64,000 bases of DNA from Antedon mediterranea (GCF_964355755.1 NC_092670.1:30243795-30307794); one strand, 5' to 3'. Shown: positions 35,507 to 46,364, counted from the stretch's first letter. Notes: generated by a model from the letters alone, not told the origin. Translations and numbers: made by a program.

Positions 35507-35868
35507 TGTAGAATTTATGATTTTAAACAATTTAAACTTTCTCATAAACATTCATTTTGAAGAAATCCACTACACCAAGAACGGCCAATTGGTCTTGTAG
35601 AATGAATCGATTAGTGTGAGAGAGATCCCGGGTTCGACTCCTGGTCGAGCCCTGTGGAATCTATAATTGTAAACTATTTGAACTTTCTCATAAACATCCA
35701 TATTGAAATCCACGGTAGTCTAGTATCATGATTCTCGCTTTGGCTGCGGGAGATCCCGGGTTCAATTACCGGATGAGCCATGTTGAATTTATAATTTTAA
35801 ACAATTTTTATTTTCTTATAAATATCCATATTGAAATCCACTATACAAAGAACAGCCAATAAATAAGT

Positions 35869-35940
35869 GGTTCGTCGGTCTAGTGGTATGATTCTCGCTT
35901 AGGGTGCGAGAGGTCCCGGGTTCATTTCCCGGACGAGGCC
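35869..35940 (+). tRNA. tRNA-Pro (AGG), acceptor mismatch
   Basis: The 3' strand reads ACGAGGC, giving one G-G mismatch. D stem starts TCGGTCTAG. T loop TTCATTT. Confidence 0.65.
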
Positions 35941-36031
35941 TGTAGAATTTATCATTTTAAACAATTTGAACTTTCTCATAAACATCCATTTTGAAGAAAT
36001 CCACTAAACCAAAAACGGCCAACAAATGAGT

Positions 36032-36103
36032 GGCTCGTTGGTCTAGTGGTATGATTCTCGCTTAGGGTGCGAAAGGTCCCGGGTTCATTTCCCGGACGAG
36101 GCC
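36032..36103 (+). tRNA. tRNA-Pro (AGG), two stem mismatches
   Basis: Same ACGAGGC acceptor defect as 35869, plus GCGAA in the anticodon stem. Confidence 0.55.
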
Positions 36104-36194
36104 TGTAGAATTTATCATTTTAAACAATTTGAACTTTCTCATAAACATCCATTTTGAAGAAATCTACTAAACCAAAAACGGCCAACAAATGAGT

Positions 36195-36266
36195 GGCTCG
36201 TTGGTCTAGTGGTATGATTCTCGCTTAGGGTGCGAGAGGTCCCGGGTTCAATTCCCGGACGAGCCC
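36195..36266 (+). tRNA. tRNA-Pro (AGG)
   Basis: Perfect stems. It begins the 1587-bp duplicated segment; its partner at 37782 has a changed anticodon. Confidence 0.9.
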
Positions 36267-36500
36267 TGTTGAATTTATGATATTAAACAATTTAAACTTT
36301 CTCATAAACATTGATTTTGAAGAACTTGACTACACCAAGAACGGCCAATTGGTCTAGTAGAATGAATCGCTTAGTGTGAGAGAGATCCCGGGTTCGGTTC
36401 ATGGACGAGCCATGTGGAAATTATAATTGTAAACAATTTGAACTTTCTCATAAACATCCATATTGAAATCCACTATACCAAGAACGGGCAATAAATAAGT

Positions 36501-36572
36501 GGCTCGTTGGCCTAGTGGTATGATTCTCGCTTCGGGTGCGAGAGGTCCCGGGTTCGACTCCCGGACGAGCCC
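36501..36572 (+). tRNA. tRNA-Pro (CGG)
   Basis: Perfect stems apart from GGCCTAG in the D arm, a variant repeated at 38088, 42220, 44281, 47933 and 49197. Confidence 0.9.
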
Positions 36573-36657
36573 TGTTAAATTGAAAATGGTAAGCTTTGGT
36601 ACTTTCTCGCCAAACAATAAAAATATCCACTTTACCACGAGTAAACAAAGCGTAGAG
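36573..36657 (+). other. Type-B spacer without Pol III terminator (representative)
   Basis: The 85 bp between the CGG unit and the TTTGGCT unit contain no run of four or more T. The same is true of the equivalent spacers checked at 37212-37296, 39276-39360, 44353-44437 and 49269-49353. Confidence 0.85.
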
Positions 36658-36729
36658 GGCTCGTTAGACTAGTATCATGATTCTCGCTTTGGCTGCGGGA
36701 GATCCCGGGTTCAGTTCCCGGATGAGCCC

Positions 36730-36765
36730 TGTTGAATATATAATTTTAAACATTTTTTATTTTCT
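36730..36765 (+). terminator. Pol III T-run after a TTTGGCT unit (representative)
   Basis: AATTTTAAACATTTTTTATTTTC follows the unit within about 20-30 nt, giving T4 and T6 runs. Type-A spacers throughout the array carry equivalent runs. Confidence 0.7.
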
Positions 36766-36817
36766 TTTAAATATCCATATTGAAATCCACTATACAAAGA
36801 ACAGCCAATAAATGAGT

Positions 36818-36888
36818 GACTCGTCGGTCCAGTGGTATTATTCTCGCTTAGAGTGCGAGAGGTTCCGGTTCAATTCCCGGACGAGTCC
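36818..36888 (+). tRNA. tRNA-Pro-like with anticodon AGA
   Basis: Loop TTAGAGT inside an intact stem gives an AGA (Ser) anticodon on a Pro body. Acceptor GACTCGT/ACGAGTC is fully paired. The T stem is one nt short. Confidence 0.5.
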
Positions 36889-36979
36889 TGTTGAAGTAAT
36901 AATTTTTAATAATTTGTATTTTCTTATAAATATCCATATTGAAATCCACTATACCAAGAAGAACAGCCAATAAATAAGT

Positions 36980-37051
36980 GGTTCGTTGGTCTATTGGTAT
37001 GATTCTCGCTTAGGGTGCGGGAGATCCCGGGTTCAATTCCCGGACGAGCCC
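36980..37051 (+). tRNA. tRNA-Pro (AGG)
   Basis: Anticodon stem CTCGC/GCGGG holds one T-G wobble. D loop is CTATTGG instead of CTAGTGG. Confidence 0.85.
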
Positions 37052-37139
37052 TGTAAAATTTATAATTTTAAACAATTTGAACTTTCTCATAAACATCCAT
37101 ATTGAAATCCACTATACCAAGAACAGGCAATAAATACGT

Positions 37140-37211
37140 GGCTCGTTGGTCTAGTGGTATGATTCTCACTTCGGGTGCGAGAGGTCCCGGGTTCGACTCC
37201 CGGACGAGCCC
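37140..37211 (+). tRNA. tRNA-Pro (CGG), one stem mismatch
   Basis: Anticodon stem CTCAC/GCGAG has an A-C mismatch, shared with its 1587-bp partner at 38727. Confidence 0.75.
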
Positions 37212-37456
37212 GGTTAAATTGAAAATGGTAAGCTTTGTTACTTTCTCGTCAAACAATGAAAATATCCACTTTACCACGAGTAAACAAAGCGTAGAGGGCT
37301 CGTTAGTCTAGTATCATGATTCTCGCTTTGGCTGCGGGAGATCCCGGGTTCAATTCCCGGATGAGCCCTGTTGAATTTATAATTTTAAACAATTTTTATT
37401 TTCTTATAAATATCCATGTTGAAATCCACTATACAAAGAACAGCCAATAAATAAGT

Positions 37457-37528
37457 GGTTCGTTGGTCTAGTGGTATGATTCTCGCTTAGGGTGCGAGAG
37501 GTCCCGGGTTCAATTCCCGGACGAGCCC
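37457..37528 (+). tRNA. tRNA-Pro (AGG)
   Basis: GGTTCGT acceptor, other stems perfect, TTTT about 20 nt downstream. Confidence 0.9.
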
Positions 37529-37781
37529 TGTAGAATTTATCATTTTAAACAATTTGAACTTTCTCATAAACATCAATTTTGAAGAAATCCACTAAACCAA
37601 AAACGGCCAACAAATGAGTGGCTCGTTGGTCTAGTGGTATGATTCTCGCTTAGGGTGCGAAAGGTTCCGGTTCATTTCCCGGACGAGCCCTGTAGAATTT
37701 ATCATTTTAAACAATTTGAACTTTCTCATAAACATCAATTTTGAAGAAATCCACTAAACCAAAAACGGCCAACAAATGAGT

Positions 37782-37853
37782 GGCTCGTTGGTCTAGTGGT
37801 ATGATTCTCGCTTAGTGTGCGAGAGGTCCCGGGTTCAATTCCCGGACGAGCCC
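37782..37853 (+). tRNA. tRNA-Pro-like with anticodon AGT
   Basis: All stems perfect and 72 nt, but the loop is TTAGTGT, giving anticodon AGT (Thr codon ACU). One base differs from its partner at 36195. Confidence 0.7.
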
Positions 37854-38087
37854 TGTTGAATTTATGATATTAAACAATTTAAACTTTCTCATAAACATTG
37901 ATTTTGAAGAAATCGACTACACCAAGAACGGCCAATTGGTCTAGTAGAATGAATCGCTTAGTGTGAGAGAGATCCCGGGTTCGGTTCATGGACGAGCCAT
38001 GTGGAAATTATAATTGTAAACAATTTGAACTTTCTCATAAACATCCATATTGAAATCCACTATACCAAGAACGGGCAATAAATAAGT

Positions 38088-38159
38088 GGCTCGTTGGCCT
38101 AGTGGTATGATTCTCGCTTCGGGTGCGAGAGGTCCCGGGTTCGACTCCCGGACGAGCCC
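38088..38159 (+). tRNA. tRNA-Pro (CGG)
   Basis: 1587-bp partner of 36501, identical over the gene, including GGCCTAG. Confidence 0.9.
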
Positions 38160-38404
38160 TGTTAAATTGAAAATGGTAAGCTTTGGTACTTACTCGCCAA
38201 ACAATAAAAATATCCACTTTACCACGAGTAAACAAAGCGTAGAGGGCTCGTTAGACTAGTATCATGATTCTCGCTTTGGCTGCGGGAGATCCCGGGTTCA
38301 GTTCCCGGATGAGCCCTGTTGAATATATAATTTTAAACATTTTTTATTTTCTTTTAAATATCCATATTGAAATCCACTATACAAAGAACAGCCAATAAAT
38401 GAGT

Positions 38405-38475
38405 GACTCGTCGGTCCAGTGGTATTATTCTCGCTTAGAGTGCGAGAGGTTCCGGTTCAATTCCCGGACGAGTCC
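38405..38475 (+). tRNA. tRNA-Pro-like with anticodon AGA
   Basis: 1587-bp partner of 36818, with the same TTAGAGT loop and shortened T stem. Confidence 0.5.
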
Positions 38476-38566
38476 TGTTGAAGTAATAATTTTTAATAAT
38501 TTGTATTTTCTTATAAATATCCATATTGAAATCCACTATACCAAGAAGAACAGCCAATAAATAAGT

Positions 38567-38638
38567 GGTTCGTTGGTCTATTGGTATGATTCTCGCTTAG
38601 GGTGCGGGAGATCCCGGGTTCAATTCCCGGACGAGCCC
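38567..38638 (+). tRNA. tRNA-Pro (AGG)
   Basis: Partner of 36980, with CTATTGG D loop and GCGGG stem strand. Confidence 0.85.
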
Positions 38639-38726
38639 TGTACAATTTATAATTTTAAACAATTTGAACTTTCTCATAAACATCCATATTGAAATCCACT
38701 ATACCAAGAACAGGCAATAAATACGT

Positions 38727-38798
38727 GGCTCGTTGGTCTAGTGGTATGATTCTCACTTCGGGTGCGAGAGGTCCCGGGTTCGACTCCCGGACGAGCCC
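38727..38798 (+). tRNA. tRNA-Pro (CGG), one stem mismatch
   Basis: Carries CTCAC/GCGAG like 37140. Confidence 0.75.
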
Positions 38799-39043
38799 GG
38801 TTAAATTGAAAATGGTAAGCTTTGTTACTTTCTCGTCAAACAATGAAAATATCCACTTTACCACGAGTAAACAAAGCGTAGAGGGCTCGTTAGTCTAGTA
38901 TCATGATTCTCGCTTTGGCTGCGGGAGATCCCGGGTTCAATTCCCGGATGAGCCCTGTTGAATTTATAATTTTAAACAATTTTTATTTTCTTATAAATAT
39001 CCATATTGAAATCCACTATACCAAGAACAGCCAATAAATAAGT

Positions 39044-39115
39044 GGTTCGTTGGTCTAGTGGTATGATTCTCGCTTAGGGTGCGGGAGACCCCGGGTTCAA
39101 TTCCCGGACGAGCCC
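39044..39115 (+). tRNA. tRNA-Pro (AGG)
   Basis: GCGGG stem strand and GACCCCGGG before the T loop. Left edge of the 5716-bp duplication (partner 44760). Confidence 0.85.
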
Positions 39116-39203
39116 TGTACAATTTATAATTTTAAACAATTTGAACTTTCTCATAAACATCCATATTGAAATCCACTATACCAAGAACAGGCAATAAATA
39201 CGT

Positions 39204-39275
39204 GGCTCGTTGGTCTAGTGGCATGATTCTCGCTTCGGGTGCGAGAGGTCCCGGGTTCGACTCCCGGACGAGCCC
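39204..39275 (+). tRNA. tRNA-Pro (CGG)
   Basis: Perfect stems; D loop AGTGGCA. Partner at 44920. Confidence 0.9.
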
Positions 39276-39682
39276 TGTTAAATTGAAAATGGTTAGCTTT
39301 GTTACTTTCTCTTCAAACAATGAAAATATCCACTTTACCACGAGTAAACAAAGCGTAGAGGGCTCATTAGTCTAGTATCATGATTCTCGCTTTGGCTGCG
39401 GGAGATCCCGGGTTCAATTCTCGGATGAGCCCTGTTGAATTTATAATTTTAAACAATTTTTATTTTCTTATAAATATCCATATTGAAATCCACTATACAA
39501 AGAACAGCCAATAAATGAGTGACTCGTCGGTCCAGTGGTATTATTCTCGCTTAGGGTGCGAGAGGTTCCGGTTCAATTCCCGGACGAGTCCTGCAGAATT
39601 TATCATTTTAAACAATTTGAACTTTCTCATAAACATCCATTTTGAAGAAATCCACTAAACCAAAAACGGCCAATAAATGAGT

Positions 39683-39754
39683 GGCTCGTTGGTCTAGTGG
39701 TATGATTCTCGCTTAGGGTGCGAGAGGTCCCGGGTTCAATTCCCGGACGAGCCC
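39683..39754 (+). tRNA. tRNA-Pro (AGG)
   Basis: All stems perfect with acceptor GGCTCGT/ACGAGCC. Partner at 45399. Confidence 0.9.
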
Positions 39755-39991
39755 TGTTGAATTTATGATTTTAAACAATTTAAACTTTCTCATAAACATT
39801 GATTTTGAAGAACTCCACTACACCAAGAACGGCCAATTGGTCTAGTAGAATGAATCGCTTAGTGTGAGAGAGATCCCGGATTCGATTACTGGACGAGCCC
39901 TGTGGAAATTTTATTTGTAAACAATTTGAACTTTCTCATAAACATCCATATTGAAGAAATCCACTATACTAAGAAAGGCCAAAAAATAAGT

Positions 39992-40063
39992 GGTTCGTTG
40001 GTCTAGTGGTATGATTCTCGCTTTGGGTGCGAGAGGTCCCGGGTTCGACTCCCGGACGAGCCC
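39992..40063 (+). tRNA. tRNA-Pro (TGG)
   Basis: The only TGG unit with all stems intact (loop TTTGGGT). Its 5716-bp partner at 45708 has TTCGGGT, so one base separates the two isoacceptors. Confidence 0.88.
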
Positions 40064-40331
40064 TGTTAAATTGAAAATTGTAAGCTTTGATACTTTCTCG
40101 TCAAACAATAATAATATCCACTTTACCACGAGTAAACAAAGCGTAGAGGGCTCTTTAGTCTAGTATCATGATTCTCGCTTTGGCTGCGGGAGGACCCGGG
40201 TTTAATTCCCGGGAGGACCCGGGTTCAATTCCCGGACGAGCCCTGTACAATTTATAATTTTAAACAATTTGAACTTTCTCATAAACATCCATATTGAAAT
40301 CCACTATACCAAGAACGGGCAATAAATACGT

Positions 40332-40403
40332 GGCTCGTTGGTCTAGTGGCATGATTCCCGCTTCGGGTTCGAGAGGTCCCGGGTTTGACTCCCGGACGAG
40401 CCC
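40332..40403 (+). tRNA. tRNA-Pro (CGG), weak anticodon stem
   Basis: Stem CCCGC/TCGAG has two mismatches; T loop is TTTGACT. Confidence 0.5.
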
Positions 40404-40488
40404 TGTTAAATTGAAAATTGTAAGCTTTGGTACTTTCTCGTCAAACAATGATAATATCCAGTTTACCACGAGTAAACAAAGCGTAGAA

Positions 40489-40560
40489 GGCTCGTTGGTC
40501 TAGTTTCATGATTCGTGCTTTGGGTGCGAGAGGTCCCGGGTTAAATTCCCGGACGACCCC
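40489..40560 (+). pseudogene. tRNA-Pro (TGG)-like, degraded
   Basis: Stem CGTGC/GCGAG mismatched, D loop AGTTTCA, T loop TTAAATT, 3' acceptor ACGACCC. Same form at 46205-46276, 50771-50842 and 53767-53838. Confidence 0.7.
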
Positions 40561-40648
40561 TATTGAATTTATAATTTTAAACAATTTAAACTTTCTCATA
40601 AACATCCATATTTAAATCCACTATACCAAGAACAAGCAATAAATAAGT

Positions 40649-40720
40649 GGCTTGTTGGTCTAGTGGTATGATTCTCGCTCCGGGTGCGAGAGGTCCCGGG
40701 TTCAACTCCCGGACGAGCCC
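40649..40720 (+). tRNA. tRNA-Pro (CGG) with C33
   Basis: Loop TCCGGGT replaces the near-universal T33 by C. Acceptor has a T-G wobble. Unlike other CGG units it has AATTTTAA just downstream. Confidence 0.6.
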
Positions 40721-41279
40721 TGTTAAATTTTAAGCTTTGGTACTTTCTCGTCAAACAATGATAACATCCACTTTACCACGAGTAAACAAAGAGTAGAGGG
40801 CTCGTTAGTCTAGTATCATGATTCTCGCTTTGGCTGCGGGAGGCTCCAGGTTCAGTTCCAGGATGAGCCATGTTGAATTTATAATTTTAAACAATTTTTA
40901 TTTTCTTATAAATATCCATGTTGAAATCCACTATACAAAGAACAGCTAATAAATGAGTGGCTCGTCGGTCTAGTGGTAAAATTCTCGCTTAGGGTGCGAG
41001 AGGTCCCGGTTCAATTCCCGGACGAGTCCTGCAGAATTTATTATCTTAAACAATTTGAACTTTCTCCTAAACATCCATTTTGAAGAAATCCACTAAACCA
41101 AAAACGGCCAATAAATGAGTGGCTCGTTGGTCTAGTAGGATGATTCTTGCTTAGGGTGCGAGAGGTTCCGGTTCAATTCCCGGACGAGTCCTGTTGAAGT
41201 AATAATTTTTAATAATTTGTATTTTCTTATAAATATCCATATTGAAATCCACTATACCAAGAACAGCCAATAAATAAGT

Positions 41280-41351
41280 GGTTCGTTGGTCTAGTGGTAT
41301 GATTCTCGCTTAGGGTGCGAGAGGTCCCGGGTTCAATTCCCGGACGAGCCC
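41280..41351 (+). tRNA. tRNA-Pro (AGG)
   Basis: GGTTCGT acceptor, otherwise perfect. Partner at 46996. Confidence 0.9.
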
Positions 41352-41439
41352 TGTACAATTTATAATTTTAAACAATTTGAACTTTCTCATAAACATCCAT
41401 ATTGAAATCCACTATACCAAGAGCAGGCAATAAATACGT

Positions 41440-41511
41440 GGCTCGTTGGTCTAGTGGCATGATTCTCGCTTCGGGTGCGAGAAGTCCCGGGTTCGACTCC
41501 CGGACGAGCCC
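41440..41511 (+). tRNA. tRNA-Pro (CGG)
   Basis: Variable loop AAGT instead of AGGT, shared with 47156 and 51565. Confidence 0.88.
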
Positions 41512-41759
41512 TGTTAAATTGAAAATGGTAAGCTTTGTTACTTTCTCGTCAAACAATGAAAATATCCACTTTACCACGAGTAAACAAAGCGTAGAGGGCT
41601 CGTTAGTCTAGTATCATGATTCTCGCTTTGGCTGCGGGAGATCCCGGGTTTAATTACCGGATGAGCCCTGTTGAATTTATAATTTTAAACAATTTGAACT
41701 TTTTCATAAACATCCATTTTGAAGAAATCCACTAAACCAAAAACGGCCAATAAATGAGT

Positions 41760-41831
41760 GGTTCGTTGGTCTAGTGGTATGATTCTCGCTTAGGGTGCGA
41801 GAGGTCCCGGGTTCAATTCCCGGACGAGCCC
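41760..41831 (+). tRNA. tRNA-Pro (AGG)
   Basis: GGTTCGT acceptor; all other stems perfect. Confidence 0.9.
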
Positions 41832-41922
41832 TGTAGAATTTATCATTTTAAACAATTTGAACTTTTTCATAAACATCCATTTTGAAGAAATCCACTAAAC
41901 CAAAAACGGCCAATAAATGAGT

Positions 41923-41994
41923 GGCTCGTTGGTCTAGTGGTATGATTCTCGCTTAGGGTGCGAGAGGTCCCGGATTCAATTCCCGGACGAGCCC
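41923..41994 (+). tRNA. tRNA-Pro (AGG), T-stem mismatch
   Basis: CCGGATTCAATTCCCGG gives an A-C pair closing the T loop. Same in 47636 and 48897. Confidence 0.75.
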
Positions 41995-42219
41995 TGTTGA
42001 ATTAAACAATTAAACATTTCTCATAAACATTGATTTTGAAGAACTCCACTACACCAAGAACGGCCAATTGGTCTAGTAGAATGAATCGCTTAGTGTGAGA
42101 GAGATCCCGGGTTCGGTTCATGGACGAGCCATGTGGAAATTATAATTGTAAACAATTTGAACTTTCTCTTAAACATCCATATTGAAATCCACTATACCAA
42201 GAACGGGCAATAAATAAGT

Positions 42220-42291
42220 GGCTCGTTGGCCTAGTGGTATGATTCTCGCTTCGGGTGCGAGAGGTCCCGGGTTCGACTCCCGGACGAGCCC
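42220..42291 (+). tRNA. tRNA-Pro (CGG)
   Basis: GGCCTAG variant; perfect stems. Confidence 0.9.
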
Positions 42292-42698
42292 TGTTAAATT
42301 GAAAATGGTAAGCTTTGGTACTTTCTCGCCAAACAATAAAAATATCCACTTTACCACGAGTAAACAAAGCGTAGAGGGCTCGTTAGACTAGTATCATGAT
42401 TCTCGCTTTGGCTGCGGGAGATCCCGGGTTCAGTTCCCGGATGGGCCCTGTTGAATATATAATTTTAAACATTTTTTATTTTCTTTTAAATATCCATATT
42501 GAAATCCACTATACAAAGAACAGCCAATAAATGAGTGACTCGTCGGTCCAGTGGTATTATTCTCGCTTAGGGTGCGAGAGGTTCCGGTTCAATTCCCGGA
42601 CGAGTCCTGTTGAAGTAATAATTTTTAATAATTTGTATTTTCTTATAAATATCCATATTGAAATCCACTATACCAAGAAGAATAGCCAATAAATAAGT

Positions 42699-42770
42699 GG
42701 TTCGTTGGTCTATTGGTATGATTCTCGCTTAGGGTGCGGGAGATCCCGGGTTCAATTCCCGGACGAGCCC
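42699..42770 (+). tRNA. tRNA-Pro (AGG)
   Basis: CTATTGG D loop. First of a 638-bp tandem duplication (partner 43337). Confidence 0.85.
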
Positions 42771-42858
42771 TGTACAATTTATAATTTTAAACAATTTGAA
42801 CTTTCTCATAAACATCCATATTGAAATCCACTATACCAAGAACAGGCAATAAATACGT

Positions 42859-42930
42859 GGCTCGTTGGTCTAGTGGTATGATTCTCGCTTCGGGTGCGAG
42901 AGGTCCCGGGTTCGACTCCCGGGCGAGCCC
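42859..42930 (+). tRNA. tRNA-Pro (CGG)
   Basis: Acceptor GGCTCGT/GCGAGCC has a T-G wobble at pair 7. Partner at 43497. Confidence 0.88.
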
Positions 42931-43336
42931 TGTTAAATTGAAAATGGTAAGCTTTGTTACTTTCTCGTCAAACAATGAAAATATCCACTTTACCACGAGT
43001 AAACAAAGCGTAGAGGGCTCGTTAGTCTAGTATCATGATTCTCGCTTTGGCTGCGGGAGATCCCGGGTTCAATTCCCGGATGAGCCTGTTGAATTTATAA
43101 TTTTAAACAATTTTTATTTTCTTATAAATATCCATATTGAAATCCACTATACAAAGAACAGCCAATAAATGAGTGACTCGTCGGTCCAGTGGTATTATTC
43201 TCGCTTAGGGTGCGAGAGGTTCCGGTTCAATTCCCGGACGAGTCCTGTTGAAGTAATAATTTTTAATAATTTGTATTTTCTTATAAATATCCATATTGAA
43301 ATCCACTATACCAAGAAGAATAGCCAATAAATAAGT

Positions 43337-43408
43337 GGTTCGTTGGTCTATTGGTATGATTCTCGCTTAGGGTGCGGGAGATCCCGGGTTCAATTCCCGG
43401 ACGAGCCC
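43337..43408 (+). tRNA. tRNA-Pro (AGG)
   Basis: Second copy in the 638-bp duplication, identical to 42699. Confidence 0.85.
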
Positions 43409-43496
43409 TGTACAATTTATAATTTTAAACAATTTGAACTTTCTCATAAACATCCATATTGAAATCCACTATACCAAGAACAGGCAATAAATACGT

Positions 43497-43568
43497 GGCT
43501 CGTTGGTCTAGTGGTATGATTCTCGCTTCGGGTGCGAGAGGTCCCGGGTTCGACTCCCGGGCGAGCCC
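43497..43568 (+). tRNA. tRNA-Pro (CGG)
   Basis: Identical to 42859, including the T-G wobble. Confidence 0.88.
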
Positions 43569-43974
43569 TGTTAAATTGAAAATGGTAAGCTTTGTTACTT
43601 TCTCGTCAAACAATGAAAATATCCACTTTACCACGAGTAAACAAAGCGTAGAGGGCTCGTTAGTCTAGTATCATGATTCTCGCTTTGGCTGCGGGAGATC
43701 CCGGGTTCAATTCCCGGATGAGCCTGTTGAATTTATAATTTTAAACAATTTTTATTTTCTTATAAATATCCATATTGAAATCCACTATACAAAGAACAGC
43801 CAATAAATGAGTGACTCCTCGGTCCAGTGGTATTATTCTCGCTTAGGGTGCGAGAGGTTCCGGTTCATTTCCCGGACGAGCCCTGTAGAATTTATCATTT
43901 TAAACAATTTGAACTTTCTCATAAACATCCATTTTGAAGAAATCCACTAAACCAAAAACGGCCAACAAATGAGT

Positions 43975-44046
43975 GGCTCGTTGGTCTAGTGGTATGATTC
44001 TCGCTTAGGGTGCGAGAGGTCCCGGGTTCAATTCCCGGACGAGCCC
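43975..44046 (+). tRNA. tRNA-Pro (AGG)
   Basis: Perfect stems; sits in a segment matching 36195 onward at an offset of 7780 bp. Confidence 0.9.
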
Positions 44047-44280
44047 TGTTGAATTTATGATATTAAACAATTTAAACTTTCTCATAAACATTGATTTTGA
44101 AGAACTCGACTACACCAAGAACGGCCAATTGGTCTAGTAGAATGAATCGCTTAGTGTGAGAGAGATCCCGGGTTCGGTTCATGGACGAGCCATGTGGAAA
44201 TTATAATTGTAAACAATTTGAACTTTCTCATAAACATCCATATTGAAATCCACTATACCAAGAACGGGCAATAAATAAGT

Positions 44281-44352
44281 GGCTCGTTGGCCTAGTGGTA
44301 TGATTCTCGCTTCGGGTGCGAGAGGTCCCGGGTTCGACTCCCGGACGAGCCC
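44281..44352 (+). tRNA. tRNA-Pro (CGG)
   Basis: GGCCTAG variant, identical to 36501. Confidence 0.9.
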
Positions 44353-44759
44353 TGTTAAATTGAAAATGGTAAGCTTTGGTACTTTCTCGCCAAACAATAA
44401 AAATATCCACTTTACCACGAGTAAACAAAGCGTAGAGGGCTCGTTAGACTAGTATCATGATTCTCGCTTTGGCTGCGGGAGATCCCGGGTTCAGTTCCCG
44501 GATGAGCCCTGTTGAATATATAATTTTAAACATTTTTTATTTTCTTTTAAATATCCATATTGAAATCCACTATACAAAGAACAGCCAATAAATGAGTGAC
44601 TCGTCGGTCCAGTGGTATTATTCTCGCTTAGGGTGCGAGAGGTTCCGGTTAAATTCCCGGACGAGTCCTGTTGAAGTAATAATTTTTAATAATTTGTATT
44701 TTCTTATAAATATCCATATTGAAATCCACTATACCAAGAAGAACAGCCAATAAATAAGT

Positions 44760-44831
44760 GGTTCGTTGGTCTAGTGGTATGATTCTCGCTTAGGGTGCGG
44801 GAGACCCCGGGTTCAATTCCCGGACGAGCCC
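44760..44831 (+). tRNA. tRNA-Pro (AGG)
   Basis: Matches 39044, including GACCCCGGG; marks the start of the second 5716-bp copy. Confidence 0.85.
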
Positions 44832-44919
44832 TGTACAATTTATAATTTTAAACAATTTGAACTTTCTCATAAACATCCATATTGAAATCCACTATACCAA
44901 GAACAGGCAATAAATACGT

Positions 44920-44991
44920 GGCTCGTTGGTCTAGTGGCATGATTCTCGCTTCGGGTGCGAGAGGTCCCGGGTTCGACTCCCGGACGAGCCC
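44920..44991 (+). tRNA. tRNA-Pro (CGG)
   Basis: Identical to 39204. Confidence 0.9.
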
Positions 44992-45398
44992 TGTTAAATT
45001 GAAAATGGTTAGCTTTGTTACTTTCTCTTCAAACAATGAAAATATCCACTTTACCACGAGTAAACAAAGCGTAGAGGGCTCATTAGTCTAGTATCATGAT
45101 TCTCGCTTTGGCTGCGGGAGATCCCGGGTTCAATTCCCGGATGAGCCCTGTTGAATTTATAATTTTAAACAATTTTTATTTTCTTATAAATATCCATATT
45201 GAAATCCACTATACAAAGAACAGCCAATAAATGAGTGACTCGTCGGTCCAGTGGTATTATTCTCGCTTAGGGTGCGAGAGGTTCCGGTTCAATTCCCGGA
45301 CGAGTCCTGCAGAATTTATCATTTTAAACAATTTGAACTTTCTCATAAACATCCATTTTGAAGAAATCCACTAAACCAAAAACGGCCAATAAATAAGT

Positions 45399-45470
45399 GG
45401 CTCGTTGGTCTAGTGGTATGATTCTCGCTTAGGGTGCGAGAGGTCCCGGGTTCAATTCCCGGACGAGCCC
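45399..45470 (+). tRNA. tRNA-Pro (AGG)
   Basis: Identical to 39683. Confidence 0.9.
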
Positions 45471-45707
45471 TGTTGAATTTATGATTTTAAACAATTTAAA
45501 CTTTCTCATAAACATTGATTTTGAAGAACTCCACTACACCAAGAACGGCCAATTGGTCTAGTAGAATGAATCGCTTAGTGTGAGAGAGATCCCGGATTCG
45601 ATTACTGGACGAGCCCTGTGGAAATTTTATTTGTAAACAATTTGAACTTTCTCATAAACATCCATATTGAAGAAATCCACTATACTAAGAAAGGCCAAAA
45701 AATAAGT

Positions 45708-45779
45708 GGTTCGTTGGTCTAGTGGTATGATTCTCGCTTCGGGTGCGAGAGGTCCCGGGTTCGACTCCCGGACGAGCCC
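45708..45779 (+). tRNA. tRNA-Pro (CGG)
   Basis: Partner of the TGG gene at 39992, with C instead of T at position 34. Confidence 0.88.
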
Positions 45780-46047
45780 TGTTAAATTGAAAATTGTAAG
45801 CTTTGATACTTTCTCGTCAAACAATAATAATATCCACTTTACCACGAGTAAACAAAGCGTAGAGGGCTCTTTAGTCTAGTATCATGATTCTCGCTTTGGC
45901 TGCGGGAGGACCCGGGTTTAATTCCCGGGAGGACCCGGGTTCAATTCCCAGACGAGCCCTGTACAGTTTATAATTTTAAACAATTTGAACTTTCTCATAA
46001 ACATCCATATTGAAATCCACTATACCAAGAACGGGCAATAAATACGT

Positions 46048-46119
46048 GGCTCGTTGGTCTAGTGGCATGATTCCCGCTTCGGGTTCGAGAGGTCCCGGGT
46101 TTGACTCCCGGACGAGCCC
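46048..46119 (+). tRNA. tRNA-Pro (CGG), weak anticodon stem
   Basis: Same CCCGC/TCGAG defect as 40332. Confidence 0.5.
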
Positions 46120-46364
46120 TGTTAAATTGAAAATTGTAAGCTTTGGTACTTTCTCGTCAAACAATGATAATATCCAGTTTACCACGAGTAAACAAAGCGT
46201 AGAAGGCTCGTTGGTCTAGTTTCATGATTCGTGCTTTGGGTGCGAGAGGTCCCGGGTTAAATTCCCGGACGACCCCTATTGAATTTATAATTTTAAACAA
46301 TTTAAACTTTCTCATAAACATCCATATTTAAATCCACTATACCAAGAACAAGCAATAAATAAGT

